From contig CACBVE010000002.1 in NCBI GenBank assembly GCA_902542595.1, forward strand, positions 1 through 48,501: a DNA stretch of 48,501 bases. Direction: 5' to 3'. Under the pieces are notes generated by a model. It did no database searches. It was not told the origin of the DNA and saw nothing but the letters and a program-made list of their open reading frames with translations. The DNA is from an uncultured Prochlorococcus sp. GTDB lineage: Bacteria; Cyanobacteriota; Cyanobacteriia; PCC-6307; Cyanobiaceae. Below are positions 1 through 11,473 of the stretch, piece by piece (the first letter of the stretch is position 1; every line of letters begins with the position of its first letter). The position numbers and the translations under genes are program-made.

Positions 1-263
1 TTTACTTCTTTATTTATTTTTGTTAATTGCTCTTTTGGGGTAAGTCCATCAATACTTTTTTTTGTAATACCTGCTTCAACTTGAGCTTTTAATGAAGCTA
101 CCCTTACCATAAAAAATTCATCTAGATTATTACTAAAAATTGAACAAAATTTTACTTTATCTAGGGTTTTGTACTCCTTTTCCATACCAGTTAGGAGAAC
201 TCTTTTATTGAACTCAATCCAACTTAATTCTCTATTAATAAAAACATTAGCCTGGCTTTTCAT
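1..263 (-). CDS. ppk: Polyphosphate kinase, N-terminal part (runs off the left edge)
   Basis: Reverse-strand translation from ATG at 263: MKSQANVFINRELSWIEFNKRVLLTGMEKEYKTLDKVKFCSIFSNNLDEFFMVRVASLKAQ, matching the classic Ppk1 N-terminus (INRELSWLEFN...KFLSIFSSNLDEFFMVRV). Not in the ORF track because it is truncated. Start overlaps the upstream MFS stop. Confidence 0.93.
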   Translation of the reverse strand, partial: MKSQANVFINRELSWIEFNKRVLLTGMEKEYKTLDKVKFCSIFSNNLDEFFMVRVASLKAQVEAGITKKSIDGLTPKEQLTKINKEV

Positions 264-1546
264 TGAAAAACTTTTAATTTTTGATCGTTAAAAGAATTAT
301 TATTTTTCCCCTCTGCAATAAGGTATATCATGAAAAGTAAGATAACGGAACCAGCTATAAAAGGTGATTTAGGACCAAAACTATCATAAACCCTTCCGGC
401 CATTGCAATTCCTAAAACTCCTCCAAGACTCTGTAGACCCTGTAGGCTACTTAAAATTGATCCTTGTTGATCAACGTCTAATTTCTTTGATATGAGTGCT
501 CTTAAAGTGGGCGTAATTAACCCTGCTCCAACGGCTAAAAATGAAACAGCTGAATAAATATTAATTATCGCATTTTCTTTTGGAGCAGATATTAAAAGAG
601 CACATGCCACCAGAATGAAGCCTGATCCAATAAGTGTTAATCGCATTTCACCAAATCGCTTTACCAAAGGCCCAATTAGTCCTCCCTGAACGATAATTGC
701 AATGATTCCTACTACAACAAGGGTTCCACTTGATGCTTTGGTCGTCCAGTTTAAAGATTCTTGTAGGAAAAATATAAGGATATTGGTTAATCCAGTAAAA
801 GCAATAAAGTAAATAAAAAAAGCTAATGATAATTTTTTAATCTTTTCTTCTTTGAAAACTGTAAATAGCTCTTTTAAAGGATTTTTGAAAATAGTTTTTG
901 ATTTATAGGATGGATTATTTGGCTTTGTTTCTGGTAAGTAAAAAAATACAAGGAGGAAATTTATTATTGGAATTATTGAGGCTATCAAAACTGGAATAAT
1001 AAAATTATTATTTGTATTTTTTGCAAAAATTACAACGAAGATATTACCTAAGAAAAAACTTAAACCAAAAGCAACACCAATAAGACCAAATGTTTTTGCT
1101 CTTTTTTCAGGGGTTGAAATATCTGCAAGAATTGTTGTTGCAGTTGCTGCAGTCCCCCCACTTAAACCGTCAATTAGTCTCGCCAAAAATAATAAAAATA
1201 ATGGGATAGATGCTATTGAATTTGACCAATTAAAAAGAACTGTAAAAGATAATATTGATATTCCTATTACTGAACCAGTAATACAAAAAAGAGTTATGGG
1301 CCTTCTGCCGTACCTATCGCTCATAAGTCCTATAAAAGGTGAAGCTGTAAATTGAGCTAATTGGTAAGTGCATGATAATAAACCATATGTACTTGCTTTA
1401 GAGTCAAAAAGTAAAACAAAAGAGGGTAATATGGGTAACAGTATACTTTCACTTAAACGATCATTAAGAAGAGTGATAAACGCACTAAGGAGAGTAAATT
1501 TTTTATTTGGTTTTAATAAACTTTCTTTCACAATATTTACCTTCAT
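260..1546 (-). CDS. Major facilitator superfamily (MFS) transporter
   Basis: 428 aa, about 12 hydrophobic segments, MFS loop motif 'GLMSDRYGRRP'. Stop codon overlaps the ppk start (ATGA type). Confidence 0.88.
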   Translation of the reverse strand: MKVNIVKESLLKPNKKFTLLSAFITLLNDRLSESILLPILPSFVLLFDSKASTYGLLSCTYQLAQFTASPFIGLMSDRYGRRPITLFCITGSVIGISILSFTVLFNWSNSIASIPLFLLFLARLIDGLSGGTAATATTILADISTPEKRAKTFGLIGVAFGLSFFLGNIFVVIFAKNTNNNFIIPVLIASIIPIINFLLVFFYLPETKPNNPSYKSKTIFKNPLKELFTVFKEEKIKKLSLAFFIYFIAFTGLTNILIFFLQESLNWTTKASSGTLVVVGIIAIIVQGGLIGPLVKRFGEMRLTLIGSGFILVACALLISAPKENAIINIYSAVSFLAVGAGLITPTLRALISKKLDVDQQGSILSSLQGLQSLGGVLGIAMAGRVYDSFGPKSPFIAGSVILLFMIYLIAEGKNNNSFNDQKLKVFQ

Positions 1547-1576
1547 TCTGATTAACTTCTACTACCATACTTGTTA

Positions 1577-2392
1577 ATGGAGAATATTGTGCCCGGCATT
1601 GTTTATTTAGTTGGAGCAGGTCCTGGTGACCCTGAACTTTTAACTCTTAAAGCTTTACGCCTAATAAAAAATTGTGACGCATTAGTTCATGATGCTTTAA
1701 TCCCGGATGAAATAACAAAAGAGGTAGGAAATAATACAGAAATTTATCATGTAGGCAAAAGAGCTGGAAAGTGTTCTGTTCCTCAGGCTGAAACTAATGC
1801 TCTTATTTTGAAATTAGCAAAAGAAGGCAAAAATGTTGTAAGGCTTAAAGGGGGAGATCCATTCGTTTTTTCTAGAGGTGGTGAAGAGGTATCCATTTTA
1901 GAAAAAAATGGAATTTCAGTTGAAATCGTTCCTGGTATTACTTCTGGGATAGCTGCCCCGACATATTTTGGTATTCCACTAACCCATAGAGATGCTGCTA
2001 GTTCCGTAACTTTCGTCACTGGACATGAGCGCGTAGATAAGGAAAAAAAGACAGTGAATTGGAGAGATTTAGCTAAATCATCCGATAGCTTAGTAATTTT
2101 TATGGGTATAAAAAATATTGAATTTATTGTGGAAGAATTAATTCTAGGTGGTTTAGATAAGAATACTAAGTGCGCTGTTATTCAAGAGGCTACTTTAAAA
2201 AATCAAAAATGTTTGATAGAGAAATTAGATAATCTTCCAGATAGAATCAAAGATGAAGAATTTTTAGCTCCATCAATAATCATTATTGGAAAAATTGTTG
2301 AATTTAAGGTTAATAACAATATAACTAAAGTGTCTGATGTCTATTTGCCAGATATTAATAAGGTTCAACTATATAATAAATCCCAAAAGTAA
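1577..2392 (+). CDS. cobA: Uroporphyrinogen-III C-methyltransferase
   Basis: VYLVGAGPGDPELLTLKA, GGDPFVFSRGGEE and PGITSGIAAPTYFGIPLTHR are SUMT signatures. The track starts at TTG 1571; ATG at 1577 preferred. Confidence 0.95.
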   Translation: MENIVPGIVYLVGAGPGDPELLTLKALRLIKNCDALVHDALIPDEITKEVGNNTEIYHVGKRAGKCSVPQAETNALILKLAKEGKNVVRLKGGDPFVFSRGGEEVSILEKNGISVEIVPGITSGIAAPTYFGIPLTHRDAASSVTFVTGHERVDKEKKTVNWRDLAKSSDSLVIFMGIKNIEFIVEELILGGLDKNTKCAVIQEATLKNQKCLIEKLDNLPDRIKDEEFLAPSIIIIGKIVEFKVNNNITKVSDVYLPDINKVQLYNKSQK

Positions 2393-3192
2393 ATTGGATC
2401 GAATTTAGGTTTAAGCTTTAAATCATTAACTTGATTAATTTGTCTGCAAGATAAGCTATTAATTGCAACTATTATGTCATCATTATGAAATTCTGGAGCA
2501 ATTAATTCTTCTCTTACAATTTTCAATTTTAAAGCTTTAGAAACCATAATCCCCTCTAAACAGCCGCTCTCTTTTCTAGGAGTTATCCATTGATTATTTC
2601 TTTTAATTAGAAGATTAAATGTACTTCCACAACAAAGTTCACCTGACGTATTCAAAAGGATAGAATTATCAAATGATTTTTCATTAGCTTCTGTCAAAAC
2701 TTGTATTGCCTGATTGTATGAAAATGTTTTGCATTTACTTATAAGACTGAATTCATTTATTTTTTCCGTTTGACTAATGCAAACGCTTATAGGATTAAAA
2801 TTTGGTTTTATTTTATAGAACTCAAGCCATAAATTATCCAAATCTTTTGTTTCCAAAGTGCTACCAATTTTTAATGTTCGATCTTTATTAGTTCCTCTAC
2901 TATAGTTTATTCTTACTGAAGCAAATTGATCATTTTTAAGCGATAACTTTCTAATTCCATCCTGAATAAGTTGCCTCAAAGTTAATTTATTTATTTTGAG
3001 ATTAATATTTAAAATCTTGCTACTTTTTTCCAACCTTTTCAGATGTTCATCAAAAAGAATAGGTTTGTTTTCTTTTATCAAAATGGTTTCAAATATACCA
3101 TCAGCAAATTTTAATCCTCTATTATTAGCAGCAATAAATATTCTATCAATATCCAACCATTGATCCTTGTGCCAGCCTAATGTTTCAATCAT
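2365..3192 (-). CDS. pabC: Class IV aminotransferase fold, 4-amino-4-deoxychorismate lyase-like
   Basis: FADGIFETILIKENKPILFDEHLKRL, LLNTSGELCCGSTFNLLI, 'ESGCLEGIM'; directly downstream of pabB. Confidence 0.8.
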   Translation of the reverse strand: MIETLGWHKDQWLDIDRIFIAANNRGLKFADGIFETILIKENKPILFDEHLKRLEKSSKILNINLKINKLTLRQLIQDGIRKLSLKNDQFASVRINYSRGTNKDRTLKIGSTLETKDLDNLWLEFYKIKPNFNPISVCISQTEKINEFSLISKCKTFSYNQAIQVLTEANEKSFDNSILLNTSGELCCGSTFNLLIKRNNQWITPRKESGCLEGIMVSKALKLKIVREELIAPEFHNDDIIVAINSLSCRQINQVNDLKLKPKFDPIYFWDLLYS

Positions 3193-4505
3193 TTTAGTGA
3201 ATCAATTAACGGTAAAAGTTTCCACTTTAGTTCATTAGTTTCCTCTTCAGGGTTTGAGTCAATAACTATTCCGCAACCAGCATATATATTGATTTTTTTG
3301 TCTTTAATTAAAAATGATCTTATTAGTATATTGCTGTCAAACTCTCCATTCCAGTCAAGCTTCAAAAATGAGCCACAGTATGGTCCGCGTTCACATTCTT
3401 CTAATTCAAAAAGTCTCTGGCATGATCTTAATTTAGGTGCCCCAGTTATAGAGCCCCCAGGCCAACAAGCTTTTAGCAAATCAATCCAGTTCTTTTCTTT
3501 TTTTAATTTGCCTCTGATTACTGAAGTTAGATGATGAACTTTTAAGAAACTTTCAAGTTTTAATATTTCTGGCACCATAATACTTCCTGTTTCGCAAACT
3601 TTACTTAAATCATTTCTTATAAGGTCAACAATCATAATATTTTCGGCTCTGTCTTTTTCGTTCGTTATTAAATCGATGGCATTAAGTGCGTCTTGATTTA
3701 AATCCTTATCTCTGGATCTAGTTCCTTTGATAGGTCTTGATTCTACAAAATTTTTATTATCTATTTTTATAAATCTTTCTGGCGAGGTAGATAATACAGC
3801 CTCTTTATGATTATCGTTATTTATTATTATTCCTCCAAAGGGAGCTCTTAATTTCCTTCTTATTTTCAAATAAATATCTAGAGGATTATAATTTTTGGAA
3901 GATTCAATTTCGCATTTAGTTGTTAGGTTGGCTTGAAATATATCCCCTAAGGAAATTAATTTTTTCAATTTTAGAATATTTGCCTGAAATTTTCCAGTCA
4001 TTTCGTCCAAATTTATTTTTGAAAAATCAAAATTCAAATTTGTTTTAATAATATTTTCTTCTTCAACATTTTTTATATTTTTGATTATGTTTTTATAATT
4101 CATCAGTTCAGATGAGTTTGTGCCTTCGATAATTATTTCTTTTTTTATTAGATTACATTTAATGATTGGATCATATGATGCAATCCATAAAGTTGCCATA
4201 TTAGATTTTCGCCATGGGTTTTTGGGTTCTATGTAAGCTCCAGCTTCATAACTTAACCATCCGATCCAAAATCCTTTTTCAATAGTTTTTAAATTGTTAA
4301 ATGGATTATTTGTTTTGTCTAAGTTATTGATATCTCTTGATTGGATTATTTTTTTAGGTTTAATCCCTATTATTGACCATTCGCCATTTTCTTTGCCATC
4401 ACCGTCTAGCCAAGCTAATCCTTTATCTCCGAATTTTTTTGTTAGATGATGCGTAATCAGTGCTGGATTTATCCATTTTTCTAGAATTATTTTTTTTATT
4501 TTCAT
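3189..4505 (-). CDS. pabB: Para-aminobenzoate synthase component I (chorismate-binding)
   Basis: GDIFQANLTTKCEI, STSPERFIKI, ESRPIKGTRSRD, IMIVDLIRNDLSKVC, CWPGGSITGAPKLRSCQ: chorismate-binding family motifs. Confidence 0.9.
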   Translation of the reverse strand: MKIKKIILEKWINPALITHHLTKKFGDKGLAWLDGDGKENGEWSIIGIKPKKIIQSRDINNLDKTNNPFNNLKTIEKGFWIGWLSYEAGAYIEPKNPWRKSNMATLWIASYDPIIKCNLIKKEIIIEGTNSSELMNYKNIIKNIKNVEEENIIKTNLNFDFSKINLDEMTGKFQANILKLKKLISLGDIFQANLTTKCEIESSKNYNPLDIYLKIRRKLRAPFGGIIINNDNHKEAVLSTSPERFIKIDNKNFVESRPIKGTRSRDKDLNQDALNAIDLITNEKDRAENIMIVDLIRNDLSKVCETGSIMVPEILKLESFLKVHHLTSVIRGKLKKEKNWIDLLKACWPGGSITGAPKLRSCQRLFELEECERGPYCGSFLKLDWNGEFDSNILIRSFLIKDKKINIYAGCGIVIDSNPEEETNELKWKLLPLIDSLK

Positions 4506-5176
4506 TTTTTATTATCGTTATTAAGCCATTTTTCATAAGCTGCATTTCTAATTCTGCAGCTATCACACTTACCGCATGGTTTTGAATTACCCGAATAACA
4601 ACTCCATGTTTTATCTAAAGGGACATGATTAGCAAAAGCTAATTCAATAATTTCCTCTTTATTTAAATCTAATAGTGGTGTCCAAAGTTTTATTGGATTA
4701 TTTTCTCTCCCTCTTTTATTGGCTAAATCTGCTAATTCCTGAAATTTTTTAATGTAGTCAGGTCTGCAATCTGGATAACCAGAATAATCTAGTGCATTAA
4801 CTCCTAATCCTATAAAATCAGCATCTATCGCTTCGGCATAACTTAGTGCAACCGAAATAAATATGGTATTTCTCCCAGGAACATAAGTATTAGGAATTTT
4901 ATTAGTTTGTACTCCTTCTATCGGAATATTTTTTTGAGTATCAGTTAATGACGAGCCCCCCCATAAAGATAAGTCAAGCTTAATAATTTTAAATTCTTCG
5001 ATATCAAAGTGTTTCGCGATTATTGATGCAGAATTTAATTCTTTTTTATGACGTTGACCGTAATCAAATGAAAGGCCAAAAATTTTAGCTTCGGATTTTT
5101 TTGCGATACCAGTAACTGTAGAAGAATCTAAACCTCCAGATAATAAAACTACTATCGATTTATTTTTAAGAGTCAT
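4502..5176 (-). CDS. queC: 7-cyano-7-deazaguanine synthase
   Basis: VVLLSGGLDSSTVTGIAK (PP-loop), VPGRNTIFISVALSYAEA, C-terminal CxxCxxC (CGKCDSC). Confidence 0.95.
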   Translation of the reverse strand: MTLKNKSIVVLLSGGLDSSTVTGIAKKSEAKIFGLSFDYGQRHKKELNSASIIAKHFDIEEFKIIKLDLSLWGGSSLTDTQKNIPIEGVQTNKIPNTYVPGRNTIFISVALSYAEAIDADFIGLGVNALDYSGYPDCRPDYIKKFQELADLANKRGRENNPIKLWTPLLDLNKEEIIELAFANHVPLDKTWSCYSGNSKPCGKCDSCRIRNAAYEKWLNNDNKK

Positions 5177-5182
5177 ATGATT

Positions 5183-5860
5183 TCAATTAATTTTTAAGTA
5201 TTTATGAGTTTGAAGGCTCAAGTTCCAATCGGGGTTATTTTTTACGAAATCAATAGCAAGAGAAAAACCATTCGCATTATTCCATGCTGGCTGTAAATAA
5301 AAAATTTTATCTTCTTTTTTTAAGCCATGTTCGCTTTTAGATAGTTGATATTGTTTTAAAGTTTCTTTTTTTATTTGAATAGCAAATTCAATATCTTCTA
5401 CATCATTTATGATTATTTTGATTTCATTACAGTTTTTTAAAAAATAGTTTTTAGGAGGCGAGTGTCTTTTAGGAGATAAAGTAATCCAGTCATAGCTTCC
5501 TGATATCGAATTAACTCCACTTGTCTCAATATGAATCTTCATTGACTTTTGTTTTTTTTCCATTGTCATTTTTTTTATGGCTTCGCAAAAATTATCCAAG
5601 TTATGTTGTAAAGGTTCTCCACCTGTAATAACGCAAAAAGATGCTCCTTTTTCTCTTGCAATTTTTATGCGATCTATTATTTTTTCAATTGATACAGAAG
5701 GGTGTTTTTTCTCGTCCCATGAATTCTTGGTATCACACCACGAACATCCAACTTTACATCCAGCTAATCTTACAAAAAAAGCACTTTTTCCAGCGTGATA
5801 ACCTTCACCTTGTAACGAATGAAATTGTTCGACTAATGGTAAAAAATTTGTCATTTTCAT
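5183..5860 (-). CDS. queE: 7-carboxy-7-deazaguanine synthase (radical SAM)
   Basis: FHSLQGEGYHAGKSAFFVRLAGCKVGCSWCDTKNSW and VITGGEPLQ: QueE signatures; adjacent to queC. Confidence 0.93.
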   Translation of the reverse strand: MKMTNFLPLVEQFHSLQGEGYHAGKSAFFVRLAGCKVGCSWCDTKNSWDEKKHPSVSIEKIIDRIKIAREKGASFCVITGGEPLQHNLDNFCEAIKKMTMEKKQKSMKIHIETSGVNSISGSYDWITLSPKRHSPPKNYFLKNCNEIKIIINDVEDIEFAIQIKKETLKQYQLSKSEHGLKKEDKIFYLQPAWNNANGFSLAIDFVKNNPDWNLSLQTHKYLKIN

Positions 5861-5878
5861 TCAAAAAAATAAAGAATA

Positions 5879-7489
5879 TTAATTTGATTGAGTTAACTTA
5901 TCTTGAGAGGCTTTTATTAAACCTTTAAATAAAGGATGAGGTTTGCCTGGTCGTGATAAAAACTCAGGATGATATTGACATGCTAAGAAGTATGGATGAT
6001 TTTCTAACTCAATTAACTCAACTAATCTGCCATCTGGTGATGTACCACTAATTTTGTATCCAGAATCTAAAAAACTTTGTTTGTAGTAATTATTAAATTC
6101 GTATCTATGTCGATGTCTTTCATAAATAACATCCTCATCATATAATTTTTTTCCAGTTGTATTTTTTGTCAATCTACATGGATAAACTCCAAGTCTCATT
6201 GTCCCACCTAAATCAACTACATCTTCCTGTTCTGGTAATAAATGTATCACTGGATTGGGAGTGTTTGGGTCTAGTTCTGAACTAGATGCATCTGGAAGAT
6301 TAGCTAAATTCCTAGCCCATTCTATAACTGCACATTGCATTCCAAGGCACAAACCTAAAAAGGGAATTTTATTTTCTCTTGCGAATTTTATAGCCGAAAT
6401 TTTTCCGTTGACTCCTCTATTGCCAAATCCCCCGGGTACGACAATTGCATCAACTTTATTTAAGTAAGTTTCTGCTGAATTTTTTTCTATCATTTCAGCA
6501 CTTACCCAATGTAAATCTAATAAAGCCTTTTGTTCAATGCATGCATGTCTTAAAGCTTCAACAACGGATAAATATGCATCTCCAAGTTCAATGTATTTAC
6601 CTACTAAAGCAACTTTGATTGGAGCTCCAGGATTTCTTAGGTTGTGTATAAGTTGCTCCCAATTTTTCAAATCACATTTTTTATCTTCAAGGTCTAAATA
6701 CTTCAGGGTTTCTTTGCATAAACCTTCTTTTTTTAAAGAAAGAGGAACTGAATAAATACTGTCTGCGTCTAAAGCTTCAATTACAGAGTTTATATTGACA
6801 CCACAAAAACCACTAAGCTTCTTTTTAAGAGCTTCATTGATAGATTTATCACTTCGGCATACAAGTAAATCTGGCTGAATTCCAATTGATCTTAATTCTT
6901 TCACTGAATGTTGTGTTGGTTTAGTTTTTATTTCGCCAGAGGTCTTGATGTAAGGAAGTAATGTTACGTGAATGTATGCAACGTCGTTTCTATTGACATC
7001 ATTCTTGAATTCTCTTATTGCCTCTAAAAAAGGTAGAGATTCAATATCACCAACTGTTCCACCAATTTCAGTAATAATAATATCTGCATTACTGTTGGCG
7101 GCTACTCTATGAATTCTTTCTCTTATTTCTCCTGTTATGTGAGGTATTACTTGCACAGTTCCACCGTCATAATTACCTCTTCGTTCTTTATTGATAACTG
7201 CTTGATAAATAGATCCTGTCGTCACACTATTTAACCTAGTCATTGCAGTATCAGTAAATCTTTCATAGTGACCTAAATCTAGATCGGTTTCAGCCCCATC
7301 TTCGGTTACAAATACTTCTCCATGTTGGAAAGGGCTCATTGTTCCTGGATCAACATTTAGATATGGATCTAGTTTTAATATTGAAACACTATATCCCCTA
7401 GACTTTAATAATCTACCTAAGCTTGCAGCTACAATTCCTTTACCAATGCTAGAAACTACTCCTCCGGTGACAAATACAAACTTTGACAT
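5879..7489 (-). CDS. pyrG: CTP synthase
   Basis: [19 protein letters not shown]..., [40 protein letters not shown]; glutaminase GLCLGMQ. Confidence 0.98.
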   Translation of the reverse strand: MSKFVFVTGGVVSSIGKGIVAASLGRLLKSRGYSVSILKLDPYLNVDPGTMSPFQHGEVFVTEDGAETDLDLGHYERFTDTAMTRLNSVTTGSIYQAVINKERRGNYDGGTVQVIPHITGEIRERIHRVAANSNADIIITEIGGTVGDIESLPFLEAIREFKNDVNRNDVAYIHVTLLPYIKTSGEIKTKPTQHSVKELRSIGIQPDLLVCRSDKSINEALKKKLSGFCGVNINSVIEALDADSIYSVPLSLKKEGLCKETLKYLDLEDKKCDLKNWEQLIHNLRNPGAPIKVALVGKYIELGDAYLSVVEALRHACIEQKALLDLHWVSAEMIEKNSAETYLNKVDAIVVPGGFGNRGVNGKISAIKFARENKIPFLGLCLGMQCAVIEWARNLANLPDASSSELDPNTPNPVIHLLPEQEDVVDLGGTMRLGVYPCRLTKNTTGKKLYDEDVIYERHRHRYEFNNYYKQSFLDSGYKISGTSPDGRLVELIELENHPYFLACQYHPEFLSRPGKPHPLFKGLIKASQDKLTQSN

Positions 7490-7564
7490 TAAATATTTTT
7501 AATTAAGCACAGCCTCCTAATATTTTATTTAAACAAAAAACTTTTAGAACATCCATACATATTC

Positions 7565-9361
7565 TTATTCATCAATTGTTATTTCAATATCCAGTTCTTT
7601 TAATTGTGATTCAGAGACATTTGAAGGTGCATTTGTAAGAAGACATTTAGCTTGTTGATTTTTTGGAAAAGCAATGGTTTCTCTGATTGAATCTGCACCA
7701 ATGATCAGCATGGTAATACGATCCAATCCAAAAGCTATTCCACCATGAGGAGGAGCACCCATTTCTAAGGCTTCTATTAAAAATCCAAATTTTTCATCAA
7801 TCTCTTTATCAGTAAGTCCTACCGTTTTCAGAACCTCTCTTTGTAAGTTCGCTTCATGAATACGTAAAGAGCCACCTCCTAACTCCAATCCATTGAGAAC
7901 TAGGTCGTAAGCATTTGCTGTTGAGCTCTCAATTTCTTTTTTCAAGTTTTCAAGATTTTTAGATTTGATATTTTTTGGAGAACAAAAAGGATGATGTAAA
8001 GCTTCATATCTATTTTCCTCTTCATTTCTCTCAAACATCGGGAAGTCAGTTACCCATAAGAAATCCCATTTACTTTTATCAATAAGATTTAAGTCTTTTG
8101 CGATATATTGTCTAACCCTATCTAATGATTGATTGACAATTTGTTTATCTCCAGCTCCTAAGAGGATTAAGTCTCCATCTTTTGCTTCTGTGATTTTTAA
8201 AATATCAGCTATGTGCTCTGCACTTAAATTATTTTTAATTGCCCCAATAGTCTCAAGCTCATCTCCTTTCACCCTTATAAAGGCCAAACCACCAGCTCCT
8301 GCATCTTGAGCTACTTGGAAGATGTCACCTCCTGGTTTAATTCTTACGTTGCTAATGCTTGAATTACCTCCTTTGACTGTTATGGATTTTATATAACCTC
8401 CAGACTTAATTGCCTTGGTGAAAATATTAAATCCAATATCACCTAATACTCCTCCTAAATCTTTTAATAACATTTGATATCTAGTATCTGGTCTATCAGT
8501 GCCGTAATTATCCATTGCTGCCTGCCATGTCATTCTTGGAAAAGCATTATTAAAATCAATATTTAATACTTCTTTCCATATTTTTTTTATAAGACTTTCA
8601 TTAAAAGAAATTATTTCCTCTTCACTAATAAAGCTCATCTCAATATCTAATTGAGTAAACTCTGGCTGTCTATCTGCCCTTAAGTCTTCATCACGGAAAC
8701 ATTTTGCGATTTGATAATACTTGTCCAAGCCTCCAACCATTAAAAGTTGTTTAAATAGTTGTGGGGATTGAGGTAAAGCAAAAAATTCTCCATTTGAAAG
8801 ACGTGCAGGAACAAGAAAATCGCGGGCTCCTTCTGGAGTAGATTTTGTAAGTAGTGGAGTCTCTACTTCGGTAAATCCAAAATTATCAAGAAAATTTCTA
8901 GCAATTTTAATAATCTTATGTCTTGTTTTTAAATTTTCTAGTAATTTTCCCCTTCTTAAATCTAGATATCTATACCTTAATCTGAGTTCCTCTTTAGTAT
9001 TTTCATAATCATGTATAGAGACAGGAAAAGGTAAGTTTTTTTTAATTTGGTTGAGAATTTGCAAATCTTTAACCTTAAGCTCTAACTCTCCAGTACTTAA
9101 ATTTTTATTTATTGAATCTTTGGGCCTTTCATTAATAATTCCGCTAACCATTATTACAGTCTCATTTCTTAGAGTTTCTGCCTGTTTAAATAGATTTGCT
9201 CCATCATCGGGGTTAATTGTTATTTGTAAGAATCCACTATGGTCTCTTAAATCAATAAAAATTACACCACCATGATCTCTTCTTCTATCTACCCAACCGC
9301 ATAGATTAACTAATTTACCAATATCTGTATTATTGAGTTCTTCGCAAATTTTGTTTCTCAT
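7565..9361 (-). CDS. aspS: Aspartyl-tRNA synthetase
   Basis: Class II aa[62 protein letters not shown]. Confidence 0.98.
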   Translation of the reverse strand: MRNKICEELNNTDIGKLVNLCGWVDRRRDHGGVIFIDLRDHSGFLQITINPDDGANLFKQAETLRNETVIMVSGIINERPKDSINKNLSTGELELKVKDLQILNQIKKNLPFPVSIHDYENTKEELRLRYRYLDLRRGKLLENLKTRHKIIKIARNFLDNFGFTEVETPLLTKSTPEGARDFLVPARLSNGEFFALPQSPQLFKQLLMVGGLDKYYQIAKCFRDEDLRADRQPEFTQLDIEMSFISEEEIISFNESLIKKIWKEVLNIDFNNAFPRMTWQAAMDNYGTDRPDTRYQMLLKDLGGVLGDIGFNIFTKAIKSGGYIKSITVKGGNSSISNVRIKPGGDIFQVAQDAGAGGLAFIRVKGDELETIGAIKNNLSAEHIADILKITEAKDGDLILLGAGDKQIVNQSLDRVRQYIAKDLNLIDKSKWDFLWVTDFPMFERNEEENRYEALHHPFCSPKNIKSKNLENLKKEIESSTANAYDLVLNGLELGGGSLRIHEANLQREVLKTVGLTDKEIDEKFGFLIEALEMGAPPHGGIAFGLDRITMLIIGADSIRETIAFPKNQQAKCLLTNAPSNVSESQLKELDIEITIDE

Positions 9362-9416
9362 CTAAGTATGATTTATTTATCAATAACTTATAATAATTCT
9401 TTAAGGGTAAATTTAG

Positions 9417-10529
9417 TTAATAATTCTTTTTATAAAACGCTCTTTTTGTTATAACCCCTTTGAATTTTTTGCCTCTTATTAATATTTGAACTTCATTATT
9501 TATGATGGCTTGCGAGGTATTGATATATGCAAAAGCTATAGCTTGTTGTTTAGTTGGAGACCAACTCCCGCTTGTGATAGTCCCAATATTTTCTTCACCT
9601 TTAAGTACTGCACAACCTTTTCTTCCTATCGCTTTACCTTCTATAGAGAGTCCAACTAACTTTTTTTGAATACCTAATCTTGACTGCTCTTCAAGAAATC
9701 TTCTCCCAAAGAATTCGTGATTATTTTCTAGATGTACTAGCCAGCCTAACCCTGCTTCATATGGAGAAGTTTCTTCATTTATATCTTGACCATAAAGATG
9801 CATGCCTGCTTCGAGTCTAAGAGTATCTCTTGCTCCTAAACCACAAGGCGCAACATTTTTGGAAATTAAGAAATCCCATATATTAAATGCTGCTTTTTTA
9901 GATAAAAGTATTTCTAGACCATTCTCACCTGTATATCCTGTCTTGGAAAAGAAGATTTTTTCTTTAGGCGAAATATGTTCAAAAATTTTATATTCGCATC
10001 CAAAGTTAGGGATATGTGAGATCGAAGATTCAATCCATTCTTCAAATAAATCGAATGAGTTTTTCCCCTGAAGTGCTAAAAGTACTTTGTCTTGTTTAAA
10101 GTTTGTTATCGAAATTTCATATTTATCTAAATTATTTTTTATCCACTGAAAATCTTCCTCATATCTACTTGCATTAACTATTAATAATAATTCTGATATG
10201 TCATTTTCGTGAATACCAAGGTCATAAATTATTAAGTCATCTATTATTCCTCCTTTATCATTGAGCATTACTGTATAAAGCCCCTGACCTTCAGAAAAAG
10301 AGTATAAATTAGTAGGAAAAAGTTTTTGAATATAATCCTTTGGATTGATTCCCTTGATAGAAATCACACCCATGTGAGAGATATCAAATAATCCTGCTGA
10401 AGATCTAACTGATTCATGCTCTTTAATTAATCCTGAAAATGATATAGGCATTTCCCAACCTGCAAAATCCACTAATTTTGCACTGGATTCAACATATTTT
10501 GAATACAGAGGACTTTTTAGCAAATCCAT
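9417..10529 (-). CDS. gcvT: Glycine cleavage system T protein (aminomethyltransferase)
   Basis: [61 protein letters not shown]. Confidence 0.96.
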   Translation of the reverse strand: MDLLKSPLYSKYVESSAKLVDFAGWEMPISFSGLIKEHESVRSSAGLFDISHMGVISIKGINPKDYIQKLFPTNLYSFSEGQGLYTVMLNDKGGIIDDLIIYDLGIHENDISELLLIVNASRYEEDFQWIKNNLDKYEISITNFKQDKVLLALQGKNSFDLFEEWIESSISHIPNFGCEYKIFEHISPKEKIFFSKTGYTGENGLEILLSKKAAFNIWDFLISKNVAPCGLGARDTLRLEAGMHLYGQDINEETSPYEAGLGWLVHLENNHEFFGRRFLEEQSRLGIQKKLVGLSIEGKAIGRKGCAVLKGEENIGTITSGSWSPTKQQAIAFAYINTSQAIINNEVQILIRGKKFKGVITKRAFYKKNY

Positions 10530-10579
10530 GAAATATGAAATTTTAATTTACTATTTTTACACTGTAGTTTAGAAATTTT

Positions 10580-11473
10580 TTATTGCATATTTTCTAATGA
10601 CAAAATTAAGCTTCTAAGTATTTTGGCTGCAACTATGCTACTCACTCCGCTTTTATCAATTTCTGGAGATAATTCCACAATATCTGAAGCCACAATTCTA
10701 AAGTCTTTTAAAGTATTAAGTATTTCTTCAAAATCATTCCAAAAAAATCCGCCCGGTTCTGGAGTGCCCGTCCCTGCTAATAAACTGGGATCAAACCAAT
10801 CTAAATCTATTGTTATATAGATTGGAGACTTAGCGTATGGTAGAAGAGCTTGTTTTAGCTCATGTGCATTTCCGCCCGGATAAAAGTTAACTAATTGTTT
10901 GTTGTTATGCATAATTTCAAATTCTTCCTTAGTCCCACTTCTAATTCCTACTTGCAAAATTTTCTTTTCAGGTAGCACTTCTAAGCATCTTTTCATAGTA
11001 CAAGCATGACTATGTTCATTTCCTATATATGATTCTCTTAAATCTGCATGTGCATCAAGTTGAACCAAAATCAAATCTGGATATTTTTTTACTAATGCTT
11101 CAATAGCACCTCTTGTAATAGAGTGTTCGCCTCCAAGCATAATAGGACTAAGGCGCTTACTAATTAAATAATTAGTTGCTGATTTAACCGATTCGATAAC
11201 GGACTTTGAGTCATTTTTATCAATTAGTATTGATCCAAAATCAACATACATAATATCTTCTAAGTCTTTTTTTATTTTTGGACAATATGTTTCTAAACAA
11301 GAACTAACTTGTCTTATTGCTTCTGGACCAAATCTTGCTCCTGGTTTAAACGAACATGTCCCGTCATAATTAACTCCAAATATGCCAATTGAGCAATTTT
11401 CAGGACTTCTTTTTGCTCCCATATAAATTGCATTTTCGTTATCAAATAAATTTTTTGTCATCTTATGAATCAA
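10580..11473 (-). CDS. speB: Agmatinase / ureohydrolase family
   Basis: Metal-binding motifs GGEHSIT, QLDAHADLRE, TIDLDWFDPS; next to speE. Confidence 0.9.
   Translation of the reverse strand: MIHKMTKNLFDNENAIYMGAKRSPENCSIGIFGVNYDGTCSFKPGARFGPEAIRQVSSCLETYCPKIKKDLEDIMYVDFGSILIDKNDSKSVIESVKSATNYLISKRLSPIMLGGEHSITRGAIEALVKKYPDLILVQLDAHADLRESYIGNEHSHACTMKRCLEVLPEKKILQVGIRSGTKEEFEIMHNNKQLVNFYPGGNAHELKQALLPYAKSPIYITIDLDWFDPSLLAGTGTPEPGGFFWNDFEEILNTLKDFRIVASDIVELSPEIDKSGVSSIVAAKILRSLILSLENMQ

Noticed and set aside
1368-1577. 69-aa plus-strand ORF over the MFS transporter
   Set aside because: Lies almost entirely antisense to a well-supported MFS gene; no recognisable features.
1783-2019. 78-aa minus-strand ORF inside cobA
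   Set aside because: Antisense to a confidently identified gene; typical shadow ORF.
5577-5928. Two plus-strand ORFs (73 and 95 aa) opposite queE
   Set aside because: Overlap each other in different frames and lie antisense to queE.
6255-6755. Plus-strand ORFs within pyrG
   Set aside because: Antisense to strongly conserved CTP synthase; no coding evidence.
10530-10579. Glycine riboswitch upstream of gcvT
   Set aside because: Only about 50 bp of A/T-rich sequence before gcvT and 45 bp before gcvP; too short and without aptamer motifs.
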